DNA of 59,556 nt. Origin: an uncultured Verrucomicrobiota bacterium (GTDB taxonomy: Bacteria; Verrucomicrobiota; Verrucomicrobiia; Opitutales; Opitutaceae). Numbering within the stretch: position 1 is the first letter of the stretch; every line of letters begins with the position of its first letter. Below, piece by piece: positions 51,329 through 59,556 of this stretch. The notes beneath the pieces were generated by a model. The model was not told the origin of the DNA, made no database searches, and saw only the letters and a list, made by a program, of their open reading frames with translations. The stretch is from positions 1-59,556 of the forward strand of contig CAIRBK010000088.1 of NCBI GenBank assembly GCA_903876795.1. Reading direction: 5' to 3'. A program made the position numbers and the translations under genes.

Positions 51329-52078
51329 ATGAGTTATCCAGCCTCTGCCACCCGTCTTTTTCTGCTGCTCTCGGCATCGGCAATTGCTGCCGAACCCGGC
51401 TCTTTGATTTCCTACAGCGAAGTCGCCCGCAAGGAAGTCCGCCTCGGCGACCACAAGATAACCCTGATCCGCGTGCGTCCGCCTTCGCTGCCCAAGGTCG
51501 CTCCAGCTACCGCCGCTCCACCGCGCCCGCCCACCGCCGAAGAGAAAGCCTATGAGGAACGCGTGGCCACCAAGGGCTACGCCACGCTCCAAGTTTCCGC
51601 CACCGTTTACTTCGGCCGGAAAACTATCGTGACCGAACTGCGCTGGCGCAACGACGCCGGCGACATCGAATACCGCGCTTACTCCAACGTTGATTTCCGC
51701 TACCTCACCGAACTCACCCAACTGGAAACCGAAACCACGGTTTATTCCTGGTTTCCGTTTCTCTATGAGTGCGACTTGGCGAGCTGGCCCAAAAACGAAA
51801 AATCCCCGCTCCCGCCAGGCCTCGATTTCAGCGCGAACGAGGCGGAGTATTTCGTGGAGGCCGGCGCGAAGGCCTTAAAGAGCGAGGAAACCACCCTCGC
51901 CGGTCTCGATTATCTGCACGCCTATTACCAGCTCCACTTCGCGGAGCTGAAAGCCGGTTACGAAAAACGTGAGAAACTCGCCGCCGCCGAGGAAAAAGCC
52001 CGGCGCAAGAACCCGCCCACCGTGCCCGATAGCACACTGCGCTGGTGGCCGGTCACCGCCAATTCATCCACCCGTTAA
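51329..52078 (+). CDS. Secreted hypothetical protein, first gene of the RHS operon
   Basis: 249 residues from the ATG at 51329. Signal peptide (SATRLFLLLSASAIAAE), then SLISYSEVARKEVRLGDHKI, a proline/alanine-rich linker, VATKGYATLQVSATVYFGRK, WRNDAGDIEYRAYSNVDFRY and a charged helical tail (FAELKAGYEKREKLAAAEEK). I do not recognise a family. It is 18 bases before the next gene and probably co-transcribed with the RHS gene, so it may be a periplasmic or surface partner of it. Similar small secreted proteins precede RHS genes in related genomes as far as I recall, but I cannot verify that. Confidence 0.65.
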   Translation: MSYPASATRLFLLLSASAIAAEPGSLISYSEVARKEVRLGDHKITLIRVRPPSLPKVAPATAAPPRPPTAEEKAYEERVATKGYATLQVSATVYFGRKTIVTELRWRNDAGDIEYRAYSNVDFRYLTELTQLETETTVYSWFPFLYECDLASWPKNEKSPLPPGLDFSANEAEYFVEAGAKALKSEETTLAGLDYLHAYYQLHFAELKAGYEKREKLAAAEEKARRKNPPTVPDSTLRWWPVTANSSTR

Positions 52079-52096
52079 CTTCTTTCCCTCCTTCCG

Positions 52097-52711
52097 ATGC
52101 GTAAGCCCATTTTCGCCCTTTCGTTGGTGCTCTCCGCTTTTTTTTCCGCCGCGCTGCACGGCCAGACGGCGACCGAGGACAATCTGGGTTCAAAGCTGAC
52201 CTTCGACAATTCGACGATTCCGGTCACCTACACGTTTTCGTGGTGGGGCCGCGCCGAGCGTCACTACCTCGTCGAAACCACCCCCGATTTGGCCTTATCC
52301 ACCTGGACCTTTCTAGCCGACTACAACCCGACCGGTGCCAACGCCGTGCTTTCCATCCAGTTTACGACGGATGCCAGCAAGTATTTCTTCCGGGTCATTC
52401 AGTTCGATCCCAACGACGTTTCCGCGCTGGCAGATACCGACGGCGACGGACTGCCCGACAAGTGGGAGCGATTTTATTTCGGCGATTTGAGCCGCGATGG
52501 TTCCGGCGACTGGAACAACGACGGCTTGCTCGACCGCGACGCCTTCCGCTTCGCGCTGAATCCCAAAGGCGCCGACGAGAGCCAAGTCGCCGGAAAATCA
52601 GACGTGTTCAACTACGATTCGCGTGGCTGGCTCGACGGCATGACGCTTACAGGCGGCACCGCCCGCACCCTCACCCTTGATAAAGAGGGCAATATCGAAG
52701 GTTCCAACTGA
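52097..52711 (+). CDS. Secreted protein with Ca-binding DxDxDG-type repeats
   Basis: 204 residues. Signal peptide (PIFALSLVLSAFFSAALHGQ), a beta domain with ERHYLVETTPDLALSTWTFL and DASKYFFRVIQFDPNDVSAL (a form often found in Verrucomicrobia/Planctomycetes surface proteins), then thrombospondin-3-like or dockerin-like acidic loops ADTDGDGLPDKWERFYFGDL and DGSGDWNNDGLLDRDAFRFA. The end (YDSRGWLDGMTLTGGTARTL and DKEGNIE) resembles the YD-repeat strand pattern of RHS proteins, as if part of an RHS shell lies on this chain. The stop is 8 bases before the RHS start. Confidence 0.7.
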   Translation: MRKPIFALSLVLSAFFSAALHGQTATEDNLGSKLTFDNSTIPVTYTFSWWGRAERHYLVETTPDLALSTWTFLADYNPTGANAVLSIQFTTDASKYFFRVIQFDPNDVSALADTDGDGLPDKWERFYFGDLSRDGSGDWNNDGLLDRDAFRFALNPKGADESQVAGKSDVFNYDSRGWLDGMTLTGGTARTLTLDKEGNIEGSN

Positions 52712-52719
52712 CCTACCTT

Positions 52720-55700
52720 ATGAATTTTAGACTTCATTTTATCGCAGCTTTTATGGTTTTGCTGGTTACGCTAAGGGCAAGCATTCCAAACGGCTGGGAA
52801 TCGCAGCCCGCGCCCCGGCTGGATCTGCCCGCGCCTATTCTAGGTATAAACGCAGGAACTTTGGTCACGAACGCGCCCGCAGGCGAAGCTGTCCCCTTGC
52901 GGCGCATGGCGCGTACGATGTCCCTTGCCGCGCAATCCGTCGTCGGCAACGCAGCCGATGAAATCACCGAGGAAATTCAGAATCTCGCGACATCATTGCA
53001 GAATGATCCCGCGCGGATTTTCGAGTTCGTATATAATGCGATTGAATATGAACATTATTACGGCAGCAAAAAAGGCGCCCGCCTGACCTTGCTGGAAGGG
53101 TCCGGCAACGACATGGATCAAGCAGCCTTGCTGATCGCCCTGTATCGCGCCGCCGGATATACCGCCGAGTATGAATCTCGTTGGGAATTAATCCCTTTTG
53201 ATGCGAGTGTGACCCCCTACAACACAGCCAATCCCGACACTCTTTTCACCGGCGTCAACTGGCTGGGCCTTGATCCCGACCCTTTTCCCGACCTGATCGT
53301 CGCCGCAGGCGCCAAACCCGATCCCAGTTGGACGGACCTTCAATACAAGAAAAGCGCACTGCTGTTTAACTATTTTTACCGCTGTGGCTTTCGTGCCTAT
53401 TTTGTTACTGACTATCCGGGTGCCATTTTGGCCCCGCGCACGGTGGTCAAGGTCACGGTCGGTTCTTCTATCCTGACGCAAGACCCATCGGCGAAGCGCC
53501 TTACGGGTAAGGAACCTGTGAATTTTATCACTGCCACGGGTTTTGATGCCACCGCCAAGGGCAATTTCCTGACGGCACTCGGCGGCGACGTGACCAGTAC
53601 CTACGTATCCGGTCTGAATGCTTCTGCGATCCAGACTCAGCTTTCGACCTATACTAATTCATTCAACAATTACATCCGAGCCAACCGCCCCAATGATTCC
53701 GTGCGCGATGTGCTCGGGCGGAAGGAAAACCAGATCATTGATTTTAACGGCGTTCAGGGCTGGTCGTTTATGATTTATATCACGGCACTGAGCGGGTTCG
53801 AGCCGGTGACTTATGAGGCTATCCCGGAATCCCTCATGTCGTCCCTTGAAATCCAGATCGACGCCAACACGGCTTACACAACAAAAACCCCCGCCTTGCA
53901 AGGCAAGCGACTGTCGGCGACGGCCACGAACAATACGGTGGAAATCCGTCTGGATGACATGGTCATTCATACGGCTACGGTCGCGGCGGCGACCTACAGC
54001 TTAAAGATGACCGCACGGCATCCGCATTTGGATTATTTGGTGGAAGGCTCGCCCGCTCAGCATGACCGCGATACTGTGAACACTTACAAAAAGACCGGCA
54101 GCTACGCACTTATTTATGGCTTCGCACCCAGTAAGCGCTTTCTCCAAAGCCGCCAGCGCACGCTTGACGGTTATATCGAAGCCGTGAGGGCCATCAACCC
54201 GGCTTTGGTCGGCGCGGATGGATCGATTGACCTGCCGAACCTGACCAACGCAGCGTTAAAGCGTCAGATCACCACCGAGCTTTTGAATATCATGGGGCTG
54301 AACTGGATTTATCAAATTTACCAGATCGACCAGATTGCGGCGGGGATCAACCGGATGAATCTAAGTATCCTTCATTGTTTCGGGCGCATGGCGCAAGAAG
54401 AGGGATTTTTTGTGGACGTGGGGTTGGTCTTTGATTCGCAGTTCTCCAAAAACGGTATTGGCACCAACGATTTTCCTTATTTTTTAACTTCCTCCTATCT
54501 GGGCAGCGCGTTAGAACACGGCAACATAGACCAATACAACCTCAACGCCAACACGGCGGTTTCGACGACCCAGATTTTGCATCTGGCCAATGCCAGCACC
54601 GATTCCAACAAAAACAGGATTTACCGCGCCGATTCCTCCAATTGGAGCACTATCTCAACAGAGCTTATAGGTTATACAACGGAGCAAAAAGATTTATTCC
54701 AGGCCAAGGTGAATAACGGTTCCGTCCTGCTCTTGCCGCGCAATGCTGCGAACGGGGCTGTAGGATGGACATGGAACGGCAGCGGTTATGTGGAATACAG
54801 GAATGTCAACGCGGCCTACTCCGTCGGCATGATTATTAACGGGGACTATGCCGGCGGCTACAGCGTTACCAGCACCTACATCAACCCCGCGCCGGTTTTT
54901 AGCAATTATGTCTCCTCGCCCAACTACTTTGATACGGGCGGCGTCTCCAATATAATCAACCGCACCACCCCGGCATATAACGTGCCCAGTTTTTTCGGAG
55001 CCGATCCGGTGGATATGGCCACCGGCGCGATGGTTTTTAATAAAGAGGATCTGGCCCTTGGGGGTTCCGGCGTGCGCGGCCTCTCCTTTGAGCGGCACTA
55101 CAGTTCCAACCGCCGCAGCGTCAACGCGGCCAAGCTGGGCTACGGCTGGACGCATAATTACGACATGAAAGCGGTGGTGCGGACCGCGCCAGACGCGGGT
55201 TTGGGTGAAACCACGCCTTACGAAGCAGCGCAGATGATCGTGGCCACCGTTATTATAAACGAACTCGTCAAGGACCTCTCCGCCATCAAGCCCGTCGTCG
55301 CTGGCGCGCTTGTCGCCAAAGTCGCGGTCGATAATCTGCTCAACAATGCCGTCTCCCTGACAATGGGTAAAGACACCGTGCAGTTTATCAAGCAGCCCGA
55401 CGGCACCTACACTCCCCCCGCAGGCAGCAAAATGAGCCTGAGCAAGACGGGCGGCTTTTATCTGGCGAAGGAACGATTCGGTAACACCTATAAATTTGAT
55501 ACGGCCAATCAGGGGCGCATCGTGGAGATCACGGATTTCTATGACAAGAAGCTGAATTTTGCCTATGATGCCAACGGGCTCAGCACCGTCACCGATGCCT
55601 ACGGACGCGCGCTTACCCTGGGCTACACCGACGGACGGATTTCCAGCGTAACCGACAGCACCGGGCGCAGTGTATACTTTGGCTCGACTAATAACAATCT

Positions 55701-58700
55701 CACCACCGCCACCGACCCGGAAGATAAAACCTCCACCTTTGTTTACGACGGCGAGCACCGGTTGACCGAATTAAAAGATCCGGAAAACCGCACCATCGTA
55801 GTAAACCGTTACGATTCCGAAAGCCGTGTTTACGAACAGGACAGCGAGGGCGACCCGACGAAAACCTGGAAGCTGGCTTTTTCCGGTTTGCGCAATACCG
55901 AGACCGATCCGGCAGGCGGGCAGAAAGTGTATTTTTACGACAAGCGCGGGCGTCCGACCGGCATTCAAGACGCTTTGGGCAATCGCACCGCCATGATTTA
56001 TGACGGGCAGGATCACATGATCGAGCGGCGGACGGCCAAGGGCGAGGTTTATAAACAAACCTTTAACGCCGACCATGACGTGACCGAAGCAGAGAACCCT
56101 ATCGGGGTAAAAACGATCTACCGTTATGATTCCCTAAAACGCGTCGATCAAGTGACCGTGCGGGATACGGATGTAGCGACCGCCGACCGGGTAACCGGCA
56201 TTGAATATACCGGCGGCAACGTCTCCAACTTGCCGAACAAGATCACCGATCCGAAGGGTAATATCAACCGGCGCACCTATTACACGGATGGCAATCTCAA
56301 CACGACAGTCGAGGAATCCGTTACCGGCAACCGCACCACCACTTATTATTACGATACACGCGGGATGCCGCAAACGACGACCTATCACGATGGCATCTCA
56401 GAAAGCTTTGTTTACAGCGTCCGGGGTGATTTGACCTCGCAGACGGACCGGCGCGGCAACAGCGCGAGTTTTCTCTATAACAACCGCCGCCAGCCCACGC
56501 AAACCACCCAGCCCGGCAACCGGATTACCTACCGCTCTTATGATGATAGCGCAAACCTCCTGACCATCACCGACCCGGTCGGTAATGTGGCCCGGTTTAC
56601 CTACAGCGCAACCGGCAAGACCCTCACTGAAACCATCGCCTACGGCACGCCTGAGGCCGAGACGACCACGCATGTTTACGATGCGCGGGACTGGAAAGAT
56701 TACACGCTCGATGCCAGAGCGCAGAAGACGGATTTTGGTTACGATCAGGCCGGGCGGGTGACTTCGATCTTAAACCCGCTTTTGCATGAAACGACCTTTG
56801 ACTATGACGCGAACGGCCAGCGCGTTTTGACCCGCACCCCGCTTGGTCATGAAACCGCGTTCACCTATACGGCGCTCGGGCAGGAAGACACGATGCAAGA
56901 CCCGGCGGGCAATGTGGTCGATTATAACTATAACGCCTATGGTGAGCGCAAGGAGTTGAAAAACCGCCGCGACAACAGCTTTGAGTTTTTCTATGATGCC
57001 AACGGCAATCCGACGATCACGGAAACCCCGCTCGGCCATGCCGTCACGAAAACATGGAACGACCGCAATCTGATTGGCACGGTCGAGAAAGCGTCGGGCC
57101 AGACGACGACATATGTTTACGATAACTTACGCCGCGTTTATACGCAGACGGACCCGGTGGGGACGATCACCTTTGGGTATGATAATAACGGCAATCCAGA
57201 AACCGTCACCGAAGGGAGCAGCGTTCTGACCCGCACATGGGACGCGCTCAACCGCCCGCAAAGCTACACGAATGCCAGAGGTCAGGCCATCGGCTATCAG
57301 TATTACGATAACGGGCTTTTATGGAAGCTGACCTATCCCGGAAACCGTGTGGTGACTTACAGCTATTACCCGACCAACCGGCTTAAAACCGTGGTGGATT
57401 GGGCGGGACGCACCACTACTTATGCATGGGATAGCGCGGGCCGCTTGACTGGGATAACCCGACCCAACGGCGTCAACCGCGCCAATATATTCGACAACGC
57501 CAGTCGCCTTGAACGTATTTATGAACGCGATAGCGGGGGACGGTTGTTGGCCTATTTTAAATACGGGTTTGATGATGACGGGCGCATTACCTCGCGCTAC
57601 CGTCTGCCGAAACCACAGGCATTTACGATTCCATCAAGTTCTGCCAGCTATGATGCGGATAACCGTCTTGAACTCTGGAATAGCCAAAGTGTCATCCATG
57701 ACGCCGACGGCAACATGACCAGCGGCCCGCTCGGTGCAGCGGGTTTTGTCAGTTACAATTATGATGCCCGCAATCGGCTGACCTCGGCAGGCACGGCAGG
57801 CAGCGGCTTTACCTACTACGGATATGATTCCGAGAACAACCGCGTGTCGCTCACGACGACGGCGGGCGTCACGCGCTATCTCGTGGACCCGCACGGCGAC
57901 GCCTTGCCCCGCGTGCTGGTGCGCGAAAAGCCCGATACTAGTAAAACGACTTATGTATATGGCATTGGACTTCTCTATGAGGTGAACGACGCCACCGGCG
58001 AAGCGACGTATTATCATTTTGATAATATCGGTAACACCGCAGCCCTGACCGGCCCCACCGGGACCTTAACCGACCGCGCAGAATACAGCCCTTATGGTCA
58101 AGTAACCTACCGCACCGGCACAACGGACACGCCGTTCCTATACGTCGGCCAATTAGGTGTACAGCAGGAGGCCAACGGGCTGCTCTACATGCGGGCGCGG
58201 TATTACTCGCCGGAAACGCAGCGTTTCCTAAACGCCGACCCCATCGGCTTCGCCGGCGGCATGAACTGGTATGCTTACGCAAACGGCAATCCGGTCATGT
58301 ATGTGGACCCAAGTGGTTACGTTTTCGGGACGCCGCTGACGTATGGTGAATTTTTTAGCGCGGCGGGGTCTGGCGCGGCACAAGGAGCAATCGCCTACGG
58401 CAAAGGTCTCGCGGTAGGCGCTGCCGTCACCGGCGCGGTGATCGTAGCCGCGCCCGTGGTCGCCTCCGTCGGCGCGAGCGCACTGGTGGCAGCAGGTGTT
58501 TCCGCAGGCACTGCCACCGCCATATCAACCGCAGCCGTTACAACGACGTTGGGCGTAGCTAGCGTTGCCGGGGCCGTTTACACTGGTTACGACACGGTAA
58601 TGGCAGTGAACGCCGGAGATGGTGACAGGGTTGCTTACAATGTGGGTAATCTCATCGGCGGCGGATTGGTCGCTGGAGCTGGCGGTGGTCGTTATGTTGC

Positions 58701-58902
58701 CGACTACGTTGGCCCCACTCGCAGCACGGTTCCCGTGACGAATAACCCTTTTGCCGACGCTGGTTACAAGTTCGTGCGCAACCCTGAGCTGCCCCTATCC
58801 CGTGACCTCTTTAACTTAATGGCGACCGCTCCGACTCCCTCAAGCGGAGGTCTGTCCGCAACGTTGATTGGTTCAGGTATTAGCGCGTCACTTAGAAAGT
58901 GA
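52720..58902 (+). CDS. Giant RHS/YD-repeat protein with N-terminal transglutaminase-like domain
   Basis: 2060 residues. Signal segment (FIAAFMVLLVTLRASIP), transglutaminase-like region about 85-180 (DPARIFEFVYNAIEYEHYYG, GSGNDMDQAALLIALYRAAG; the catalytic Cys expected before the helix is Asp/Met here). DUF6531-type start of the RHS shell at about 765 (FFGADPVDMATGAMVFNKED, RGLSFERHYSSNRRS), then some 25-30 YD repeats to about 1800. The RHS core signature is at about 1815-1870 (VGQLGVQQEANGLLYMRARY, RFLNADPIGFAGGMNWYAYA, VDPSGY). The C-terminal 190 residues are variable and hydrophobic (VAAGVSAGTATAISTAAVTT), probably the effector/anchor region, with no toxin family recognised. Codon use is less GC-rich than in the rest of the window. 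Confidence 0.88.
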   Translation: MNFRLHFIAAFMVLLVTLRASIPNGWESQPAPRLDLPAPILGINAGTLVTNAPAGEAVPLRRMARTMSLAAQSVVGNAADEITEEIQNLATSLQNDPARIFEFVYNAIEYEHYYGSKKGARLTLLEGSGNDMDQAALLIALYRAAGYTAEYESRWELIPFDASVTPYNTANPDTLFTGVNWLGLDPDPFPDLIVAAGAKPDPSWTDLQYKKSALLFNYFYRCGFRAYFVTDYPGAILAPRTVVKVTVGSSILTQDPSAKRLTGKEPVNFITATGFDATAKGNFLTALGGDVTSTYVSGLNASAIQTQLSTYTNSFNNYIRANRPNDSVRDVLGRKENQIIDFNGVQGWSFMIYITALSGFEPVTYEAIPESLMSSLEIQIDANTAYTTKTPALQGKRLSATATNNTVEIRLDDMVIHTATVAAATYSLKMTARHPHLDYLVEGSPAQHDRDTVNTYKKTGSYALIYGFAPSKRFLQSRQRTLDGYIEAVRAINPALVGADGSIDLPNLTNAALKRQITTELLNIMGLNWIYQIYQIDQIAAGINRMNLSILHCFGRMAQEEGFFVDVGLVFDSQFSKNGIGTNDFPYFLTSSYLGSALEHGNIDQYNLNANTAVSTTQILHLANASTDSNKNRIYRADSSNWSTISTELIGYTTEQKDLFQAKVNNGSVLLLPRNAANGAVGWTWNGSGYVEYRNVNAAYSVGMIINGDYAGGYSVTSTYINPAPVFSNYVSSPNYFDTGGVSNIINRTTPAYNVPSFFGADPVDMATGAMVFNKEDLALGGSGVRGLSFERHYSSNRRSVNAAKLGYGWTHNYDMKAVVRTAPDAGLGETTPYEAAQMIVATVIINELVKDLSAIKPVVAGALVAKVAVDNLLNNAVSLTMGKDTVQFIKQPDGTYTPPAGSKMSLSKTGGFYLAKERFGNTYKFDTANQGRIVEITDFYDKKLNFAYDANGLSTVTDAYGRALTLGYTDGRISSVTDSTGRSVYFGSTNNNLTTATDPEDKTSTFVYDGEHRLTELKDPENRTIVVNRYDSESRVYEQDSEGDPTKTWKLAFSGLRNTETDPAGGQKVYFYDKRGRPTGIQDALGNRTAMIYDGQDHMIERRTAKGEVYKQTFNADHDVTEAENPIGVKTIYRYDSLKRVDQVTVRDTDVATADRVTGIEYTGGNVSNLPNKITDPKGNINRRTYYTDGNLNTTVEESVTGNRTTTYYYDTRGMPQTTTYHDGISESFVYSVRGDLTSQTDRRGNSASFLYNNRRQPTQTTQPGNRITYRSYDDSANLLTITDPVGNVARFTYSATGKTLTETIAYGTPEAETTTHVYDARDWKDYTLDARAQKTDFGYDQAGRVTSILNPLLHETTFDYDANGQRVLTRTPLGHETAFTYTALGQEDTMQDPAGNVVDYNYNAYGERKELKNRRDNSFEFFYDANGNPTITETPLGHAVTKTWNDRNLIGTVEKASGQTTTYVYDNLRRVYTQTDPVGTITFGYDNNGNPETVTEGSSVLTRTWDALNRPQSYTNARGQAIGYQYYDNGLLWKLTYPGNRVVTYSYYPTNRLKTVVDWAGRTTTYAWDSAGRLTGITRPNGVNRANIFDNASRLERIYERDSGGRLLAYFKYGFDDDGRITSRYRLPKPQAFTIPSSSASYDADNRLELWNSQSVIHDADGNMTSGPLGAAGFVSYNYDARNRLTSAGTAGSGFTYYGYDSENNRVSLTTTAGVTRYLVDPHGDALPRVLVREKPDTSKTTYVYGIGLLYEVNDATGEATYYHFDNIGNTAALTGPTGTLTDRAEYSPYGQVTYRTGTTDTPFLYVGQLGVQQEANGLLYMRARYYSPETQRFLNADPIGFAGGMNWYAYANGNPVMYVDPSGYVFGTPLTYGEFFSAAGSGAAQGAIAYGKGLAVGAAVTGAVIVAAPVVASVGASALVAAGVSAGTATAISTAAVTTTLGVASVAGAVYTGYDTVMAVNAGDGDRVAYNVGNLIGGGLVAGAGGGRYVADYVGPTRSTVPVTNNPFADAGYKFVRNPELPLSRDLFNLMATAPTPSSGGLSATLIGSGISASLRK

Positions 58903-58908
58903 GGTTTT

Positions 58909-59232
58909 ATGTCACCTCAATTTACGATTTATTTGAGTGGCGCTTTGGGTGCAGTATGGGCCGCCTTTTTAGAAGGGAAAAAGGCAGGCGCGACAGGGCT
59001 CGTTATTGCGATTCTCATAGGTGTTTTCTTAGCGATAACTCATTTTGTATTATCGCGAATCTTAGGCCGTTGGATGCTTGACCAGCTTGAGCGCGTGAAG
59101 TCATCGGCGAGCATTATCCGGCTTTCATTGGCAATATGTTTTGGGCTGACGTTTTTTGTCTGGTGGCTCGCCGCGCCGTGGAGCGGCGACTACCTAACGA
59201 AACACGCTTTAAGCCTACTCGGCTTAAATTAA
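58909..59232 (+). CDS. Small membrane protein after the RHS gene (possible immunity protein)
   Basis: 107 residues. Three hydrophobic segments: FTIYLSGALGAVWAAFLEG, TGLVIAILIGVFLAITHFVL and ASIIRLSLAICFGLTFFVWW. It starts 6 bases after the RHS stop, with GAGG upstream of the ATG as a usable ribosome-binding site. Small proteins encoded directly after polymorphic RHS genes are often immunity proteins; membrane immunity would match the hydrophobic C-terminus of this RHS protein. No sequence family is recognised, so this is context inference only. Confidence 0.6.
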   Translation: MSPQFTIYLSGALGAVWAAFLEGKKAGATGLVIAILIGVFLAITHFVLSRILGRWMLDQLERVKSSASIIRLSLAICFGLTFFVWWLAAPWSGDYLTKHALSLLGLN

Positions 59233-59556
59233 CTGAAATCGAGAACGTTGTCCGTTGTTCGCAACGTCCCCAACCGATGCCGACGCGTGAACGCGTCAGC
59301 GGCACACGTCGCGCCAGCTCTCCGCAGACTCCGAGCTGTCACGCCGTCTGCTTCCTCCCTCCGCCGCATGCGCGGCTCCGGTCCGGTGGAGTGCAACCCC
59401 GCCGGGGACGGCCTGGGCGGTGCAGTGGCCCGCCCGAAGCGGCGCTCCTGTAAGACCCGCGCCGGCACGTCACGCGGCCCGTGCGCTGCGCTCCCGTTCC
59501 GCGAGTCGTGCCCGTCCTGGTCAGACCGGCGGGGACCCCGCTGCGCCCGGCTGGCA
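59233..59556. other. Trailing 324 bases without a recognised gene
   Basis: A short palindrome (GACGCGT and ACGCGTC, 59283-59298) lies here. The rest is GC-rich again, unlike the RHS operon, and I see no credible frame. It is probably the intergenic region beyond the RHS island. Confidence 0.4.

Noticed and set aside
50989-51330. 113-codon minus-strand frame
   Set aside because: It is encoded mostly by the nested inverted repeats and shows no protein-like features.

Overview
The window is high-GC DNA from a Gram-negative bacterium. An Opitutaceae-like member of the Verrucomicrobiota is the best guess, from the style of the TonB receptor (an ITLDAYSV-type segment after the signal peptide), the REP/RAYT repeats and the Opitutus-like mix of secreted hypothetical proteins. 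This placement is an impression of family resemblance, not a search result. No rRNA, tRNA or CRISPR array was seen.

Layout. 0.2-0.8 kb: YqhA/UPF0114 membrane protein. 1.1-8.8 kb: a GntR/FCD regulator divergent from a TonB receptor, followed by a tightly packed run: an AtzH(HpxZ)-AtzG(HpxX) fusion, an AtzE-type amidase, a BiuH-type biuret hydrolase and an NCS2-type permease. 9.0-11.3 kb: a MOSC protein and allophanate hydrolase (AtzF) on the opposite strand. 11.4-12.3 kb: a RAYT transposase embedded in REP palindromes, next to a possible truncated ribbon-helix-helix gene. 12.4-20.0 kb: an ABC efflux operon (secreted protein, FtsX-type permease, ATPase, HlyD adaptor, outer-membrane factor) beside a LytS/LytTR two-component system. 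20.2-33.3 kb: a ten-gene same-strand block. In transcription order it holds an OppA-like lipoprotein, an SsuABC/TauABC-type ABC importer, a creatininase-family hydrolase, type III glutamine synthetase, a NikR-like regulator, two DUF1989 proteins and a 1228-residue urea/guanidine carboxylase. 33.3-37.8 kb: coiled-coil membrane protein, small hypothetical, PIN-PhoH ATPase, cobalamin adenosyltransferase and a surface-repeat protein. 37.9-44.7 kb: a two-partner secretion locus (TpsA with an in-frame stop, TpsB) bracketed by a decayed and an intact copy of a Gfo/Idh oxidoreductase gene. 45.2-50.5 kb: peptide deformylase, two large hypotheticals, dienelactone hydrolase and a small conserved protein, with two copies of a 163-bp MITE-like element. 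50.5-51.3 kb: a hairpin-rich non-coding stretch. 51.3-59.2 kb: an RHS operon with less GC-rich codon use (two small secreted proteins, a 2060-residue RHS protein, a small membrane protein).

How the parts fit. Three routes to allophanate lie within about 30 kb and share one allophanate hydrolase: biuret (BiuH), 1-carboxybiuret via 1,3-dicarboxyurea (AtzE with the AtzH-AtzG fusion), and guanidine or urea (biotin carboxylase plus the DUF1989 pair). Two transport systems and a glutamine synthetase that would recapture the ammonia are included. The DUF1989 pair favours guanidine over urea as the carboxylase substrate. A NikR-like protein lacking the nickel-ligand cysteine, together with two matching 28-bp sites, looks like the local control circuit. 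This 'allophanate hub' is the most interesting system here. The second theme is heavy colonisation by short palindromic repeats, including a 79-bp palindrome pair inserted in frame inside the carboxylase gene.
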